From the NCBI GenBank assembly GCA_034336665.1, contig CM067592.1:51636473-51700472 (forward strand): a stretch of DNA of 64,000 bases, in the 5' to 3' direction. Numbering within the stretch: the first letter of the stretch is position 1; the number at the start of each line of letters is the position of its first letter. A program made the translations under genes and the position numbers. The DNA comes from Luscinia megarhynchos. Taxonomy: Eukaryota > Chordata > Aves > Passeriformes > Turdidae. Shown here in pieces: positions 49,399 through 61,914 of this stretch. Under the pieces are notes generated by a model. It worked only from the letters and a program-made list of their open reading frames with translations, ran no database searches and was not told where the DNA came from.

Positions 49399-52300
49399 AA
49401 CATTTTTCTATTATTAGAAGTCATTGTATTGCATTTTAGTTTGCCTTGCTTTCACTAGAAAAAGATGGAATGCTTGCCAAAATTCTAAAATGTTGTGAGA
49501 ATAATATATAAAAAGCCTTGAAATCTACTTTTTAAATATGTTAGGTTGTTTTTCCACATAACATTGGCCAGGTTAAAAGCAGACTCAGACTTGTGGTTTT
49601 TAAAAACCTTTCATCACTTCTTTGCTTACCAGCCTTGTTGAAGGATTAGCAGTTATCTTGTTAGCTGTCTTTTTAAAAATCATTTATTACTCAGTTTCTC
49701 TGAAATACGTCTCAAGTTCCTGCTGTCATTTGTTCGATGTGTACCTGAAAAAAGGGAATCTGATTCTTAACTGAAAGATGTCCTGATGTAATTGAGAGCT
49801 GATTATGACACCAGTGAACAAATATGGGAGTTTAGGAAATAAAATTCATTTCCTCTGTTTGCCTTGTAATTGCCAGTATTTAAATGTGCTACCATATCTA
49901 GGTTTGGGTATAGATCCATTGCTTGTCTCTACATGTATGTGCATGTAAATATCCTATAGCATAACCAATGCCCAAAAATGTGATTTTACATTGGTACAGA
50001 AAGGTCATCTGAGAGTACTTCAAAGAAAAACCCTTTCACCATGTTTTGTGGAAAGAAAAATAAAAATAGTTGGCAAGCATTTGTCTTGGGGATGGTAGAA
50101 ATATCAACACTTCTTCATGATTGTTGTTATTTTTCCAGTGTTGTCAGAAAGTAATAACAGGTATGTGCTAAAATGAATTTGAATGGTATGCACAGGAAAC
50201 AAGTTAAAGTCTTTCACTGTCTGGTTATAGGAATACACAATTTTTATGTTTTTTTTAAAGTGGCAAACTTTCTGCTAAGTGATTGCAGCTCCATCAAAAG
50301 AGTTTTAGTTATCAAAAGGGCTCTGTGAGAGGAAAACTGAAACTGCTGCCAGGACTACATTTTTTTTTCTGACTGAGAAACCACAATGTCAAGACTGCAT
50401 TAATAGAGAAGAGTGGCAACAAAGAAAGTGTCAGCAACTAGAGCACAGTATAAAGTGCAAAACATCTGATTACGCAACTTGCCTTTGTCAACTATTAGAG
50501 AAGATATTTCCTTTGAAAGTTTCTTTTGTTCATAATCTTGTAGAACAAATAAGAACAGTATACTGAGTTGCAGTACCAACAAGTTAATCATGGCTCCCCC
50601 TTTGCTGAAGACAAAAGCTACCAGTGACAGGATATGTATTTTCGTTGACCATGAAACTATGAAATATCTGACTGGAACAAAAAGATCCTCTATGTTCTAT
50701 CAATCATCTCAGATTATTTCTATTCTGCCTCAATTCATGTGTTTTTTGAAATTTAAAGGAGTTATAATTTGCATGTTTGTCATCTTGCCACTGTACTGAC
50801 ACGCTGAAATTTTGATCTTAGGTGTCTGAAATGAAGAAGGGGAATCTAGCAATTAGAGCTAAGGCTCTGGAGGACTGAAATGTCTTTCTGTTCCTTTCTG
50901 GCCAAAAAAAATTGTTTCTAAAAATATATTAGTATGGATGCTTTCAATTGGAAAAATTGGGACTGAAATAACAGAGAAAAAACACTTAACACAAGCAGCC
51001 ATGGTCAATAGTTACAGAGGACAACAGAAGGTTATTTGCTAAGTACTATGTGTGGCTTCTCTGCTCAGGTGAGAAAGCATAGCATCCAGCAGAGATGAGA
51101 ACAGTGTCCTTGTGTGCTTGTTTTGTTCCTCTCGGAGCTGTCCTAGGAGAAGTTAAATTCTGTTCATTTTTTAAAGCAGCATCAAGGGTAGCCTGTCCCA
51201 GTTCCTAACATCTCTCTCTCCGTGTTACAGCCACAGAGGACATCATGCACAACTCTGCTGCTTCAGGCAGATAAAGATTTCTGTGCTGTGGTGCTCCTCT
51301 GCCTGCATTCACCCTCACAAAGACCTGGTAGGCTTTAAGAGTACAATGAGGCTGTACAGATAGCTGTAAAGCATCTTAAATTCTTTCCTGAAATAAAATC
51401 TGCTTAAACTGGAGCTGTTCTGAAAACATAGGAATGACAAATGTATTTAGGTGGCTGGGATTGCTAAGATGGTGACAGATGGCTGCCAGACTGTGATTCC
51501 CTAGGCAAAATGGAGTTCCTGGAAAAAAAGGATTAGGCCTAAGACACTCCAGTGTACATAAGTACCTAATATGTACATGGGATAGCCATGTGTGCTAGAA
51601 ACTAGTTCATTGTTAGTGCAGTTTAACACTGCTTTCCACGACTAAATTTCCCCCAAGTTTAAGGTTTCATACCTCGAAATTTCCTCCTGTGTGTAGTTTC
51701 CCAAACACCTCTCCCCATAACACAGCTTTGTGAAAAATGAATCTCCTCAAGATATCCTTCAAGACAAAAGATGGTGACCTCTAAGAAGGTGTTTCTTCTA
51801 GCTTTTCTCAAAAACCAGACTGAAGAAGGACGCAGCAAAACAGTCTGTTTCTGGTCCTTATATCTTCAGAGTCCTTGGTTTGTGACATTGGTGTCATTCA
51901 AAGGCTTGGAGAAACAGATGTTATTTTGAATCTGTCCTGTCTGACATTCATTAGGTCATGGGCAAAATGAAATAAAATGTGGGTCTGAAACTTATGTATT
52001 AATTTTCTTCATAGTTTCTTCATTTGGAACAGAAACTGCATTGTGATTTTTAAAATGTGCAAAAATCCAAACTCTGTTTGCCACTGCATCAGTCTTTGAA
52101 CAAAAGCATGCAAGTTTTGCACTTACAGTTTTTTGCTTCCATGTAGTTCATGTTCTGCTACACTGAAATTCAAAATTTTCATCAACAGGATATTTGCAAC
52201 AGATGCTGTTTTTGTTTAACAAACCTTCTATTTGTCCCAGAAAACTGGGATTATTTTTTCTTCTGTTTAGCAATGATGATACCTTTCTGTGTTGTTCTAC

Positions 52301-55300
52301 TTTGTACCATTTATACTGAGCTTCTGGTAGGATTTTGATGTTTTCAGAAAGCGAGGCCATGATGGAGTGTTTTTTAACACTTACTACTGCTCTCAAAACC
52401 TTTATGGTAATCTTTAATGCAAATATTTCTATAATATTGCAATAAAGATATTTTGGGGAAAAAATAAGCCTGTGTTTATTATGTCTATAAAAGTACCTTT
52501 ATGCACTTCAGAGGAGGAGTTGGGTGTGCAGACTGACTTGTGGTTTGCTGCTGTAAATGCAGAACTAAGCATGTCTTAGTTACTAATATAGTGCTATGTT
52601 TGAATCTGCTCTGGTTTTCATAGGTAGGTGGAAATGAATTGGAAGCATGAGTGTCAATCAAACTGACCTTCCTCTTTTTCCTCTGTGCTTGTGGAGTTCA
52701 ACTTGATGTAAAATGTCAACATTCTTTTAATGCACTATTTATTCAAGGCTTTTATGTAAAGCAGTCCTCCATAGGCTTTCAGGAAATTTATACAGTTCCC
52801 ATTATCAACCTTTTTATCTCTTTGCTTTAGAGGATGAGGATAGAATTAAACTACACAGGACAAATGAGAAAAATTTGTATGTCTGTGACACGTTTACTGC
52901 CTGAAAAACTCACACTTAATCTGCTGTAAAGATAGGTCACTACTTTTAGGAGTGTTGAGTCACTTTTATTCCTTCTATCTTTTCCTTTACTGCGGATGAT
53001 CTTCTGCTGCAGTTAATTCCCTGAAAACCTTGAACAAAGAACTGCCTAAGAAGCAGCTTTTCTCAATGATTTGTTTGTTCTCCTTCCTTTGTCTCACAGA
53101 GAAAATCAAATAAGACTTGAAAGTCAAACAAAAGGTGGGTGTTTGGGAATAAAATAGTCAGACTTTGGAGTCTTTGTAGAGTCTGCATTAAATCCCGACT
53201 CCTTATAAATCAGGGGAACTTTACTGTTGACCTAAAGCTGAATTTCTAACAAAGTTCATGCACCACATTGTGCAAAATATGGAGGTTAACTACAGTGCTT
53301 TGGTCTAGACATTTGCTGATTTTGCTTTATTCACTCAGTTTGAAAAGTCTGAAATACTTGATTATAATTTTGTCTTTAGTGGATATTTAATTGATGCTAT
53401 ATATCAAATAAAAAAAATCTTTCTCTAGCCTGTATGAAATGCTTTCCATACATATCCACATAAGGTGAATTTTATATTTTATTAATTAAAAACGTTGATG
53501 CCATTACAGATCCCTGCATGAGAAAGCCCTAGATACAGGAACTGTAAGTTCAGTCTGTCATTTACAACAACCAGTATTTGTGCTACTACTGAATGGGCTG
53601 GGAAAGAACAGGAATTCAATCTAAACAACCCTCCCTTGATATGCAAAATTGAGTGGAATTCTAGTTATAATCTGTATAATTAAAACCTGTCACATCATTT
53701 TTGCTGTATAGCACTGAAATTTAAAATAAGTAGAGATGAAATAAGCTGAAAGGGAAATGTACTCAAAGGTTTTCAGATTCTCTTACATTTTTTGGTTTCA
53801 ATTGCTTTGGTAGATACTCAACGTAGTGACAAAACCTATTTGACAAAAATACTCCCTCAAGAAATTTTTACTTTATTTATTTCTTCTCCAGATGTGTTTG
53901 TATTCACCAGACAAATTACCAGTTTAATATGATTTTTTCTAAATTATTTGCCCTATACAGAGGAGAAGATTATATAGGTTTGGATTTTTTTTATTTTCTC
54001 TCCAAAATGAAGATTGAAAGAGCAAAATAAATTAATTCATAAGCCATAAAGCCTGACTTTATAAGACTGTACTGCACTATGTAGAGATTAGGATACATGT
54101 GTTTTCCATAAAAAACCCTTAATTTTCTTTGCACTCTTAAACAACTCGAGAATGTTTTAGAAAATTTTTACCTGCTTTAAACTGCTACAAAAAAAGCCTT
54201 CAGTTCAATTTTAACACTACCTTTTCCTATGCAAAGTTAACAGTATAGCCCTTGAGAAAATGAAGTAAGAATCTAGCAAAGATCTCTTTCTTTCTCATAA
54301 TCCATTTGTTTTTGCTCTAACTCAGAAATAAATTTGCAGAGTAAAGTGTATAATAAGTCCACATCTGCGGATTTTTACTGCTAACATTCCAATTTTTCAG
54401 TTTTGGACAATTGAAAATAAGCAGCTCAAGCAGTAATTAACACTTGTGTAACATTTGAGACAGTGGGTCTCATATTATTTTTTTGTCATGTGCTTTGTGA
54501 GCTTCTTTGTGCTTAAGAACATTCATAGCTTGTAGAAACATTCATCAATTTCTTTAGCTATTGTGAACTAATGATCATAATTATGCTGATAAAAGGACAG
54601 CTAATTGTCAGTTATTAACATGTTCTCAACCTATTTCTGTCCATCTGACCAACCCCAATTCACTGCATCTTTCTCAGGGGTCATAGTGCCTACATTTTAA
54701 CCCTAAGAGCTTCCTGGGGCTTTTTTATTAACTCAAATCCTAACAAATGGGGCAGTACCAACACTGAGTGAAGAAAAAGGATTGCTTCATATGCCATGCA
54801 GGTTTGACTCTGTTTATACCTCCTAGAATGTTTTTGATACAGCTCAACTCTGGAGTTTCTTCTTCTGCTGTGCTGATCTCTTGTTTCATGTAATTATATA
54901 GCATTTACTGACCAAAAGGTGTATAATTACATAATATAAAAGGATAATTCTTTTCTATTAATTCTTTTGTATTTTGTCATTTTCTTGAAATTAATTTATT
55001 CCAGTTTATGAATATAATTTTGATTTTTACTCAAGTGTAAACCAGAAATCAGGTTTTTTTGAGCAACAGTGGAATGGCACTGCTGTGTAAAGATGGAAAG
55101 GGTGAATAAGGGGAGGGATGAATTCACTTTGATGTTCTATTTTGCTAAAATTTTCATGCTAAGATAATGTGAAGTAGTCCAAAAGAAATGCTGATAATAT
55201 ATTTTTCTCTATCATTGTGTGTGTGCTGATAATAGCATATAATTTACATGTCAGTGTATATACTGCTCTGCATTAATTAGTACAAGATTATTGATGTGTT

Positions 55301-55495
55301 TTGCAGTGCATTTCAATCATCCTTTATTTTCCACCATGCACGGCTGAGAACTCTGTATGCCTCACTTGAACTATATTTTTTATTTATACTTTCACAGTGA
55401 AAAAGTTATGCTGAGAAAAAAATAATCTGTTGCTTTGGTTTTCTGTATTGATTCTATTAATAAATTTGATTTAAATATTGTTAAAGTGCAGTAAT

Positions 55496-55515
55496 GGGGT
55501 GGGGGGGCTGGGGGG
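55496..55515 (+). other. G-run cluster, candidate G-quadruplex
   Basis: The plus strand has GGGG, T, seven G, CT, then six G. The seven-base run can supply two GGG runs, so four runs with loops of one or two bases are available, which fits the usual quadruplex pattern. No gene is close enough to suggest a role. Confidence 0.7.
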
Positions 55516-58500
55516 AAGAAGAGGTCAGGTGTTGTGTGTGTAGTCTAATCTTCTTTTCAGAGAGAGCAAACTTTACTGTAACCAGAGCTTGTGCAAGGCC
55601 TGGTCCAGCTAAGTTTCAAAAATACAAGTTTGAAGAGTGGCCACGCCAAAACAGAGGCAAACTTTTTCAGTGCTAACCCCCACTGAAATACTGGAGACAG
55701 TATATCAGGTTGGTATTTGTTGCCTCAAGCTGTGTTAGTTAATTATTTTTGCAAACTAAGTGACGTGCTTCCACTTCCAGCTGCTATTGCTGAAATGGAG
55801 TGCCTTCAATCTGAGCAGATTTTGTAATGTCCTAAGCTTCCAGAAGAAAATTTCTTCTCTAATACTGTGTGGGCAGAACACTGCTGCCTCTTCTTTTAGT
55901 ACTTTTGTGTGGGTGGACAAAGGAGAAAACATTTAAATCATGTAACAGCAGTGAGAAAATGTACCATATCACTTCTTAAAATGGATCTAGGAACCAGAAT
56001 ACTTGCAATGGTGAGATTATGAGGGTAGGAAATTCAGAACCATTATCCTCTGAAGACCTATGCCCATTTTCTCACAGTATTATATGGAGCACCGTGGGGC
56101 TGCAAATAGTCTTTATTCCTGAGTCAGTGCCAGCCTGAATTCTGTTGTTAACCATGTATTACAGTTCTTGCCTGTAAGTGTGGAAATTGCTGGGGGAGAA
56201 GACAGAATATTTTCTTTGAACTTTTACTCTTTGTCCATCTTTTTAGTGCTACTCATTCCTTTCAGCACGGGAACATAATGTTTCATCTCGTTTTCAATTT
56301 TGTCTGCTTGTGCTCCTTCTTGCACTCCTTCTCCCTCTGGCAAGGTAGAGCACTTTCCATCTTTGACACCCCAAGCCAGGTGAATTTGGTCAGAAATAGA
56401 GAAATCAGCTTTTCAGGCTCCAGCTTTCACTCTCCCCTTCATTTCCCTGTGTGCTCTGTAGGGTCTGACAAAATAAGCATCTTTGTAGGGAATGTACACC
56501 CAGAGCAGCTGTAGATTTCGTGCTGTTCACATGGGGCTAAGGCTGACCCTTCTTTGAACAGAAGCATTGTCAGTGGGCTCCATGTTATCTTCTGCAGGCT
56601 TCGTCTGAGCAGGATACCAGATTATCTGGCTATAGCAGAATGTTCTGCACTGCAGGCAGAGGGAAATCTCTGTAGTAGATACCACGGGAGTTTGTTTCCA
56701 AAGTTATGATAAGAGGACAGTTTTCTTTCAGTGAAAGCACGAAAAACCCAGGGACATACCTGAAATAGGTATCAGGCTAAGACATGGTCTCCCAAGTTTT
56801 TGTTATCACTCCAATAATTGTACTGTACTTCCTTTCATTCTCCAGCATGATAGGATTTCTTGTCAAAATAAAATGCAAAGTTCTTCATAGAGTGACAAGG
56901 AGAAAGCTAAGACAGGTGAACTTGTAAAGACATACACTTTTCACTGCTTGAACTTTTAGTTATAACCCAGTTAAAAAAAAGAAAAAAAGCTAGTTAAAAA
57001 ATAAGTTGTGTCTTGGCTTTTTCTTTCAATTCAGTTCGAACAAATCTCTCATGTAAAAACTTATATTGGATTTTGATGAAGCAGCTCTCATTTTAAACAC
57101 TGGAAGCACAGATGAACTTTTTTCCAGGAACAGAAAAGCAGGAATTCCCAGTGTATATCAGGCCAGAATTGCAATTCTCTCTGGCAGTTCAGGGTTTCAG
57201 ACATGGGTTCACCATAGAAAATGGTGTACCTGTATTCCTTACAGATAGAAGTGAAGAGGCAGAAACCTAATTTTGAATATTATCCCTAATCATTTTAGTT
57301 AATCAAATTGCTCAGTTTGCATTTCTTGCTTTTTACTCCCTGGACTAGGCAAGTAGAAAGACAAAAGGAAGGGCTAAGGAATTACCATGTAATTTTCATT
57401 TCAACTATGTCAGCAAACCTGATGCTAGTAGGCAAATGCCCTGGATACTTATCAGCGTGCTGTAAAAACTATGTATTTTGCTTGCATGCAAACAAAAGCC
57501 TCTTTATTACTATTTTCCTTGTAAGTACATGCTTCAAGGCATGTGGATTTTCAACATGGGAAATGTCTACCCTTAGTGTATCTTTCCTCAGGGATGCTCT
57601 GTATCAACATTAAGAGCCGAGCACGGCATTCTCTAAGGGGTGGAGGTGTTATGGGTGTGAAAGATTTCCCTCCAGTGCTTACTCTGGTGCTTCATGGCAA
57701 GTTTATTTTCAACAGGAGAGCCCTGACCTCAAGTTGCCTGGCACCTCTGAGCAGTGTCTCTTGCATGTTCCCTTCAGAGCTCACGCTCCAATCCTGCAAA
57801 TGCTGCTTCTGCCTTCAGCGAGAGCAGACTACAGGTCTGATGTCCACAGCTGGAGAAAAGAGAGAACAATGTGCATTCTAAACGATGTGAAGGGGAAATC
57901 CACATTGCAACTACTCACCAGTAGTGCGGGCACAAAATGAAGGAGGGGGAAGGGAGGACAAGCATGATCATCTGCAGAAGGGATGAAACTGGCTGGATGC
58001 CAGAAACAGACTCTCTCCAAGGAGTGAGGTTTTTCTTGGTGATGAGATAAAACCAGACCCATCATGGTCATGTAGCCACCCTGGAATGGGATTGCTCAGA
58101 TGCCACCTCTGGGCAGTAAAGCTGGGCAGGGTCATGGACCCAGAGCCAGGCTGAGGATTGGTGGTGGTCTGAGCCTATATAAAAACTTGGTTTATGGTTG
58201 TATCTCCTCAGACTCCTTGGAGAATAAGTTATGGTATGCATGGTTCACTAATTATAGTGTAGTTAAACACAAAATTGTTTAAATTAGTTCAAGGGCTGCA
58301 GTAAAAATTCATCCAAAGATGTAAGACAATTTGTGGGGATCCTCTGTTTGCTCTTTCTAGTTATGATTTTGTATTTTTTGGCACATATAGAAGTAGTGGG
58401 GTGTCATGTCAGCTAGCCCTTCAAATGTTTCTTCCCAGCTCTTTGTAGCTGCCATCATTCACTGTCCTCCTCTGTGACACAGCATGTGGTGACCAGAGAG

Positions 58501-60166
58501 TGTTGTGGAGGTGCACAAACAACAAAGAGAAAATCATAAGAGCTGAGGGAAGCTGAAATCAGCTCTACCTGGGGACATTTTCCATATGCTGTTTGATGGG
58601 CTATTCTTCTGCCCCAGATCCCTGTTATTAAAGGGAAAGTGTGGAGGTAGTCTCACCAGTTTTTTCAATATCTGGAATTTTCTCAGCTGTTGCTGGGTTT
58701 TGTGCACCCTTTCTATGGCAGCCTGAACTTGATTGCTCTGACGAAAGTTACCCTTGGAGGCCAGATGTGCAGTTCAGATCCCTCTGTGTTGCTGGAGTAG
58801 TATGTGGAGAGGAGGGAGGAGATGCAAACAACTGAAAAACAGCATCACATGAGCAGCTGCAACTGAGAACTGGGCTTGCAGTTTATAATAGGGTTAAATC
58901 TTTTCATATATGGTGATCTTGTGCCAAGTGACGATACCATATCAAAAGAGTCATCTTTGTTCAAGAGTAAATTTAGTATCACGTTCTTTAACTTGTGCTT
59001 GCAATGTTCCAGTGATATCTTTTCTTCAAGATTGTAATAGATAATTAAAAAAAAAAAGTATAAAAATCTTTCCACAGGAGCAAGATCATTTACCTCCTTT
59101 GTATCTCTATTATGGAATTTACAAGGATGATCTTTTACCTTAGAAATTGTCAGAAGGATAAGACTTTATTTGTGCTGTAAGAAGACAGAATATGAAAGGT
59201 AGCCACAGTATCATTCATAAAATTTATTAAAATGGTGTATCCCCAGGAGGCTAGCTGAGAATAAAATGCTGAACAGCAAATGGTGAATTCCCCACTGCAG
59301 TTGAAAGCAAATCTATAAATAGAATTGCAATGGAATAACCCTCCAGCTAGTGAGCAAGAGAACAAGAAAATCCCTCATATAACTTGCTTTGCATATTAAT
59401 AAGGATGAAAAGTGAGGGAAGAAAGAAAGAAATAAGGAAAAATGGCTGTAGATAGCTCATTTACCAGACTACAGAGAAACCATGTGCTTGGTAGTCAATT
59501 TAGGTGCCTTTTTCTCAGCACTGAACAGAAAAAAAATGGAAAAAATTTCTTAGAAGATGATTTATTTGTACATTTCAGTGAAAAAGAGGATGACTTGTGG
59601 CATTTTCCTTCCTAAGTATGCCTTCTGTTGTGACTAATGCAAAAGCCTGTGGGATGTATAAAGCAGAAAAGGGTTTGTGAAAGGGGAATTTCATTACAAA
59701 AGAGCATATTTGGTCTTTTGCAGTGAAATTGGATGCTTCTGTCATTCCAGCATTGGAAGCTATGAATTACTCATGGTTCCTATGGTATGTCATAGTGCAG
59801 TGAACCTTTGTAATCTTTTGCTCCCATTCTGTCCTCTACCAATTATTTACCTTGTTGTCAAAGTGAAAATATTTTCATTTGGTATTTATAATGAATTATA
59901 TCACTGCTACCAATACCTGCAAAGAATTAACAATAGATAGATGGGACACTCATGGTGCAGTTTATAATTTTGGTAGTTTGGGGTAAGGAGAGGGAATCAA
60001 CATGCAAAAGCAGATGTACCATCTTCATTAAAAAATGGAGTTTTCAACACCTGTACATCTGTCTTGCCATATGAAACACTTCTTGCGTTACTTGTTAAAT
60101 TTTCTTGTGTGGGCAGCAAAATTCAACTCTGTATTTAGAAGTCAGCAGAGAGAGGCAATAGCTTGT

Positions 60167-60194
60167 TGTGTGTGTGTGTGTGAATGTGTGTGTG
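60167..60194 (+). repeat. (TG)n microsatellite
   Basis: Two perfect TG runs (60167-60182 and 60185-60194) interrupted by AA. Confidence 0.93.
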
Positions 60195-60653
60195 CATTTT
60201 CCAATCCATACTCTCACACATGTCCAGCATTTCTGACAATGTTCTGGGATCAAACTCTTGCTTTTCAATTTTTACCATTTATTTTTATTGTTTAGGGTTT
60301 TTTATATTGTGGATTCCATTCCTATTTCTGTTTGAATGCTTGGTTAATCTACGTCCTGGTAAACCTTAACGACTTAGATTAGGTTGATCAGCATCCCTGA
60401 TTTACAAACTGTGTACCCAAAACTTCATATGGCTTACAGCCTTAAAGTAGTAACTAGATATCTGTTAAAGCAACAGGAAATTCCAGAAATATTAGGATGG
60501 GTGATGACAGTACCTACTCAAAAGTTCCTCAGCTTCATGCTCAGCTGGTGTCAAGTGAGGCTTACAATTAATTTTCAGGGTATCTTTAATATATTGACTC
60601 TACTAATTTGGGAACTTCATTAAGTTATGCTCAGGAGATTGATATATTCTCAG

Positions 60654-60654
<1 letters not shown>

Positions 60655-60719
<65 letters not shown>
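60655..60719 (+). repeat. (ATT)n microsatellite, about 22 units
   Basis: A 65-base perfect trinucleotide run, likely length-polymorphic. It lies about 260 bases before the confidently recognised part of the LTR that follows. Confidence 0.98.
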
Positions 60720-61254
60720 CATCTATAGATTTGTCACCACTAAGCTAGACTAAATAATTAGCGAGGGAGATGCTGTACCCCGTACCCTGGAGGTAGAGAT
60801 GGATGGATTTTAGCTCCTCACTGCAGCCCTGTGTGAGCCACTTACCACTTTAGAGCTGAACGTGGTGGTGATTCTTGTGGGTCTCTGTCCAGCTCAGAAT
60901 ATTCTGTGAAATAAATAGTTACACTGGCTTTTGGTAGCAGGGAGCTTTAGGGCTGGCTTCTGAGAGAAGCTGCTGGAAGTTTCCACCTTGCCTGGCAGAG
61001 CTGATCCTGGAAGGCTCCAAAGATGGACATGCTACTGGCCAAGACTGGGCCAATTAGAAATGGCAGTAACAACCCCATAATAACATTCTTAAGAAGAAAA
61101 AAAAAAAAGTTAATGTGTATTTATAATTGTGGCCAGAGAAGAGCAGGGTGAGAACATGTGAGAGGAACATCTCTGCAGACACCAGTGTGGGTGGAGAAGA
61201 AGGGGCAGGAGGTGCTCCAGGTACTGGAGCTGAGATTCCCCTGCATCCCATGGA

Positions 61255-61299
61255 GCAGACCATGGTGAGGCAGACCATGGTGAGGCAGACCATGGTGAG
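61255..61299 (+). repeat. Three-copy 15-base tandem repeat inside the LTR
   Basis: GCAGACCATGGTGAG is repeated exactly three times (61255, 61270, 61285). In one frame it encodes Met-Val-Arg-Gln-Thr repeats, and on the other strand repeats of Leu-Pro-His-His-Gly type. A local slippage expansion. Confidence 0.95.
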
Positions 61300-61721
61300 G
61301 CAGCCGTGCCCCTGCAGCCCACAGAGGTCCACAGGGATGCAGAGAACCACCCACAGCCCATGGAAAAACCCCATCCCAGAGCAGCTGGGTGCCTGAGAGG
61401 AGGCTGTGGACCCATGGGAGGCCCATGGAGAGAGGATCCATGCTGGAGCAGCCTGTCTTTGCAGGGCTGCACCCCGTGGAAGAGTGACCCACACTGCAGC
61501 AGTTTGATGAGAACTGTTGCCTGTGGGAAGGACTCATGTTGGAGAAGTTCATAGAAAACTGTCTCCTGTAGGAGGGAGCCCCCGTTGGAGCAGTGAAAAA
61601 CAAAATGTAATGAACTGACCATAATCCATATTCCTTGTCTCCCTGGGAAGGAGGGAAGGTGAAGAGTTTTTTTGAGGATCTTATTTTACTTCTCATTATC
61701 CAGCTCTGATTTTATTAATGT

Positions 61722-61727
61722 AATAAA
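61722..61727 (+). terminator. LTR polyadenylation signal AATAAA
   Basis: A canonical AATAAA lies about 190 bases before the 3' end of the LTR, at the position where this LTR family carries its signal just after the TTATTTTACTTCTCATTATCC block. Confidence 0.6.
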
Positions 61728-61914
61728 CTCAATTACTATCTCTAATTTGAGTCCGCTTTGCCCATGATTCCCATGATTTGATGAGTGATCTCTCCTGGTC
61801 CTTATCTCAACCCATGAAGTCTTTGTTATGCTCTCTCTGCTGACCAGCTGCACAGGGGAGTGAGTAAGTGGCTTTGGTGTGTGCCTGGCATCCAACCAGC
61901 ATCAAGCCAAAACA

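Larger units (their letters stand above)
49399..60654. other. Long stretch without supported genes
   Basis: AT-rich and unique-looking. It contains a G-run cluster (55496-55515), TG microsatellites (60167-60194) and an A11 run near 59047. Frames of 101 and 112 codons (57308-57613 and 57543-57881, plus) overlap in different phases and show no domain. No RNA gene was found. Confidence 0.5.
60915..61914 (+). mobile_element. Solo-type ERVL-like LTR
   Basis: I recognise a colinear series from a common avian ERVL-type LTR: GAGAAGCTGCTGGAAGTTTC (about 60965), GGCCAAGACTGGGCCAATTA (about 61038), a TATA-poor promoter-like TAACATTCTTAAGAAG (about 61081), and many GGAGCAG and CCCATGGAG repeat-like words (61200-61600). 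Then come GAACTGACCATAATCC (about 61613), TTTTACTTCTCATTATCC with AATAAA at 61722-61727, GTCCTTATCTCAACCCATGA (about 61798) and an end in AACA at 61914. The left boundary is uncertain and may reach back to about 60770. No primer-binding site follows the right end, so it is a solo or 3' LTR. The 146-, 170- and 191-codon minus-strand frames are shadows of the repeat words. Confidence 0.83.

Noticed and set aside
60655..60719. ATT repeat considered as the tail of a retroelement
   Set aside because: No element with such a tail is recognisable on either side; a plain microsatellite explains it.
61121..61696. 191-codon minus-strand open frame (with 170- and 146-codon frames overlapping it)
   Set aside because: It lies wholly inside the ERVL-like LTR. 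Its repeats come from the GGAGCAG and CCATGG words and the 15-base array, and three phases are open at once, which signals composition and not coding.
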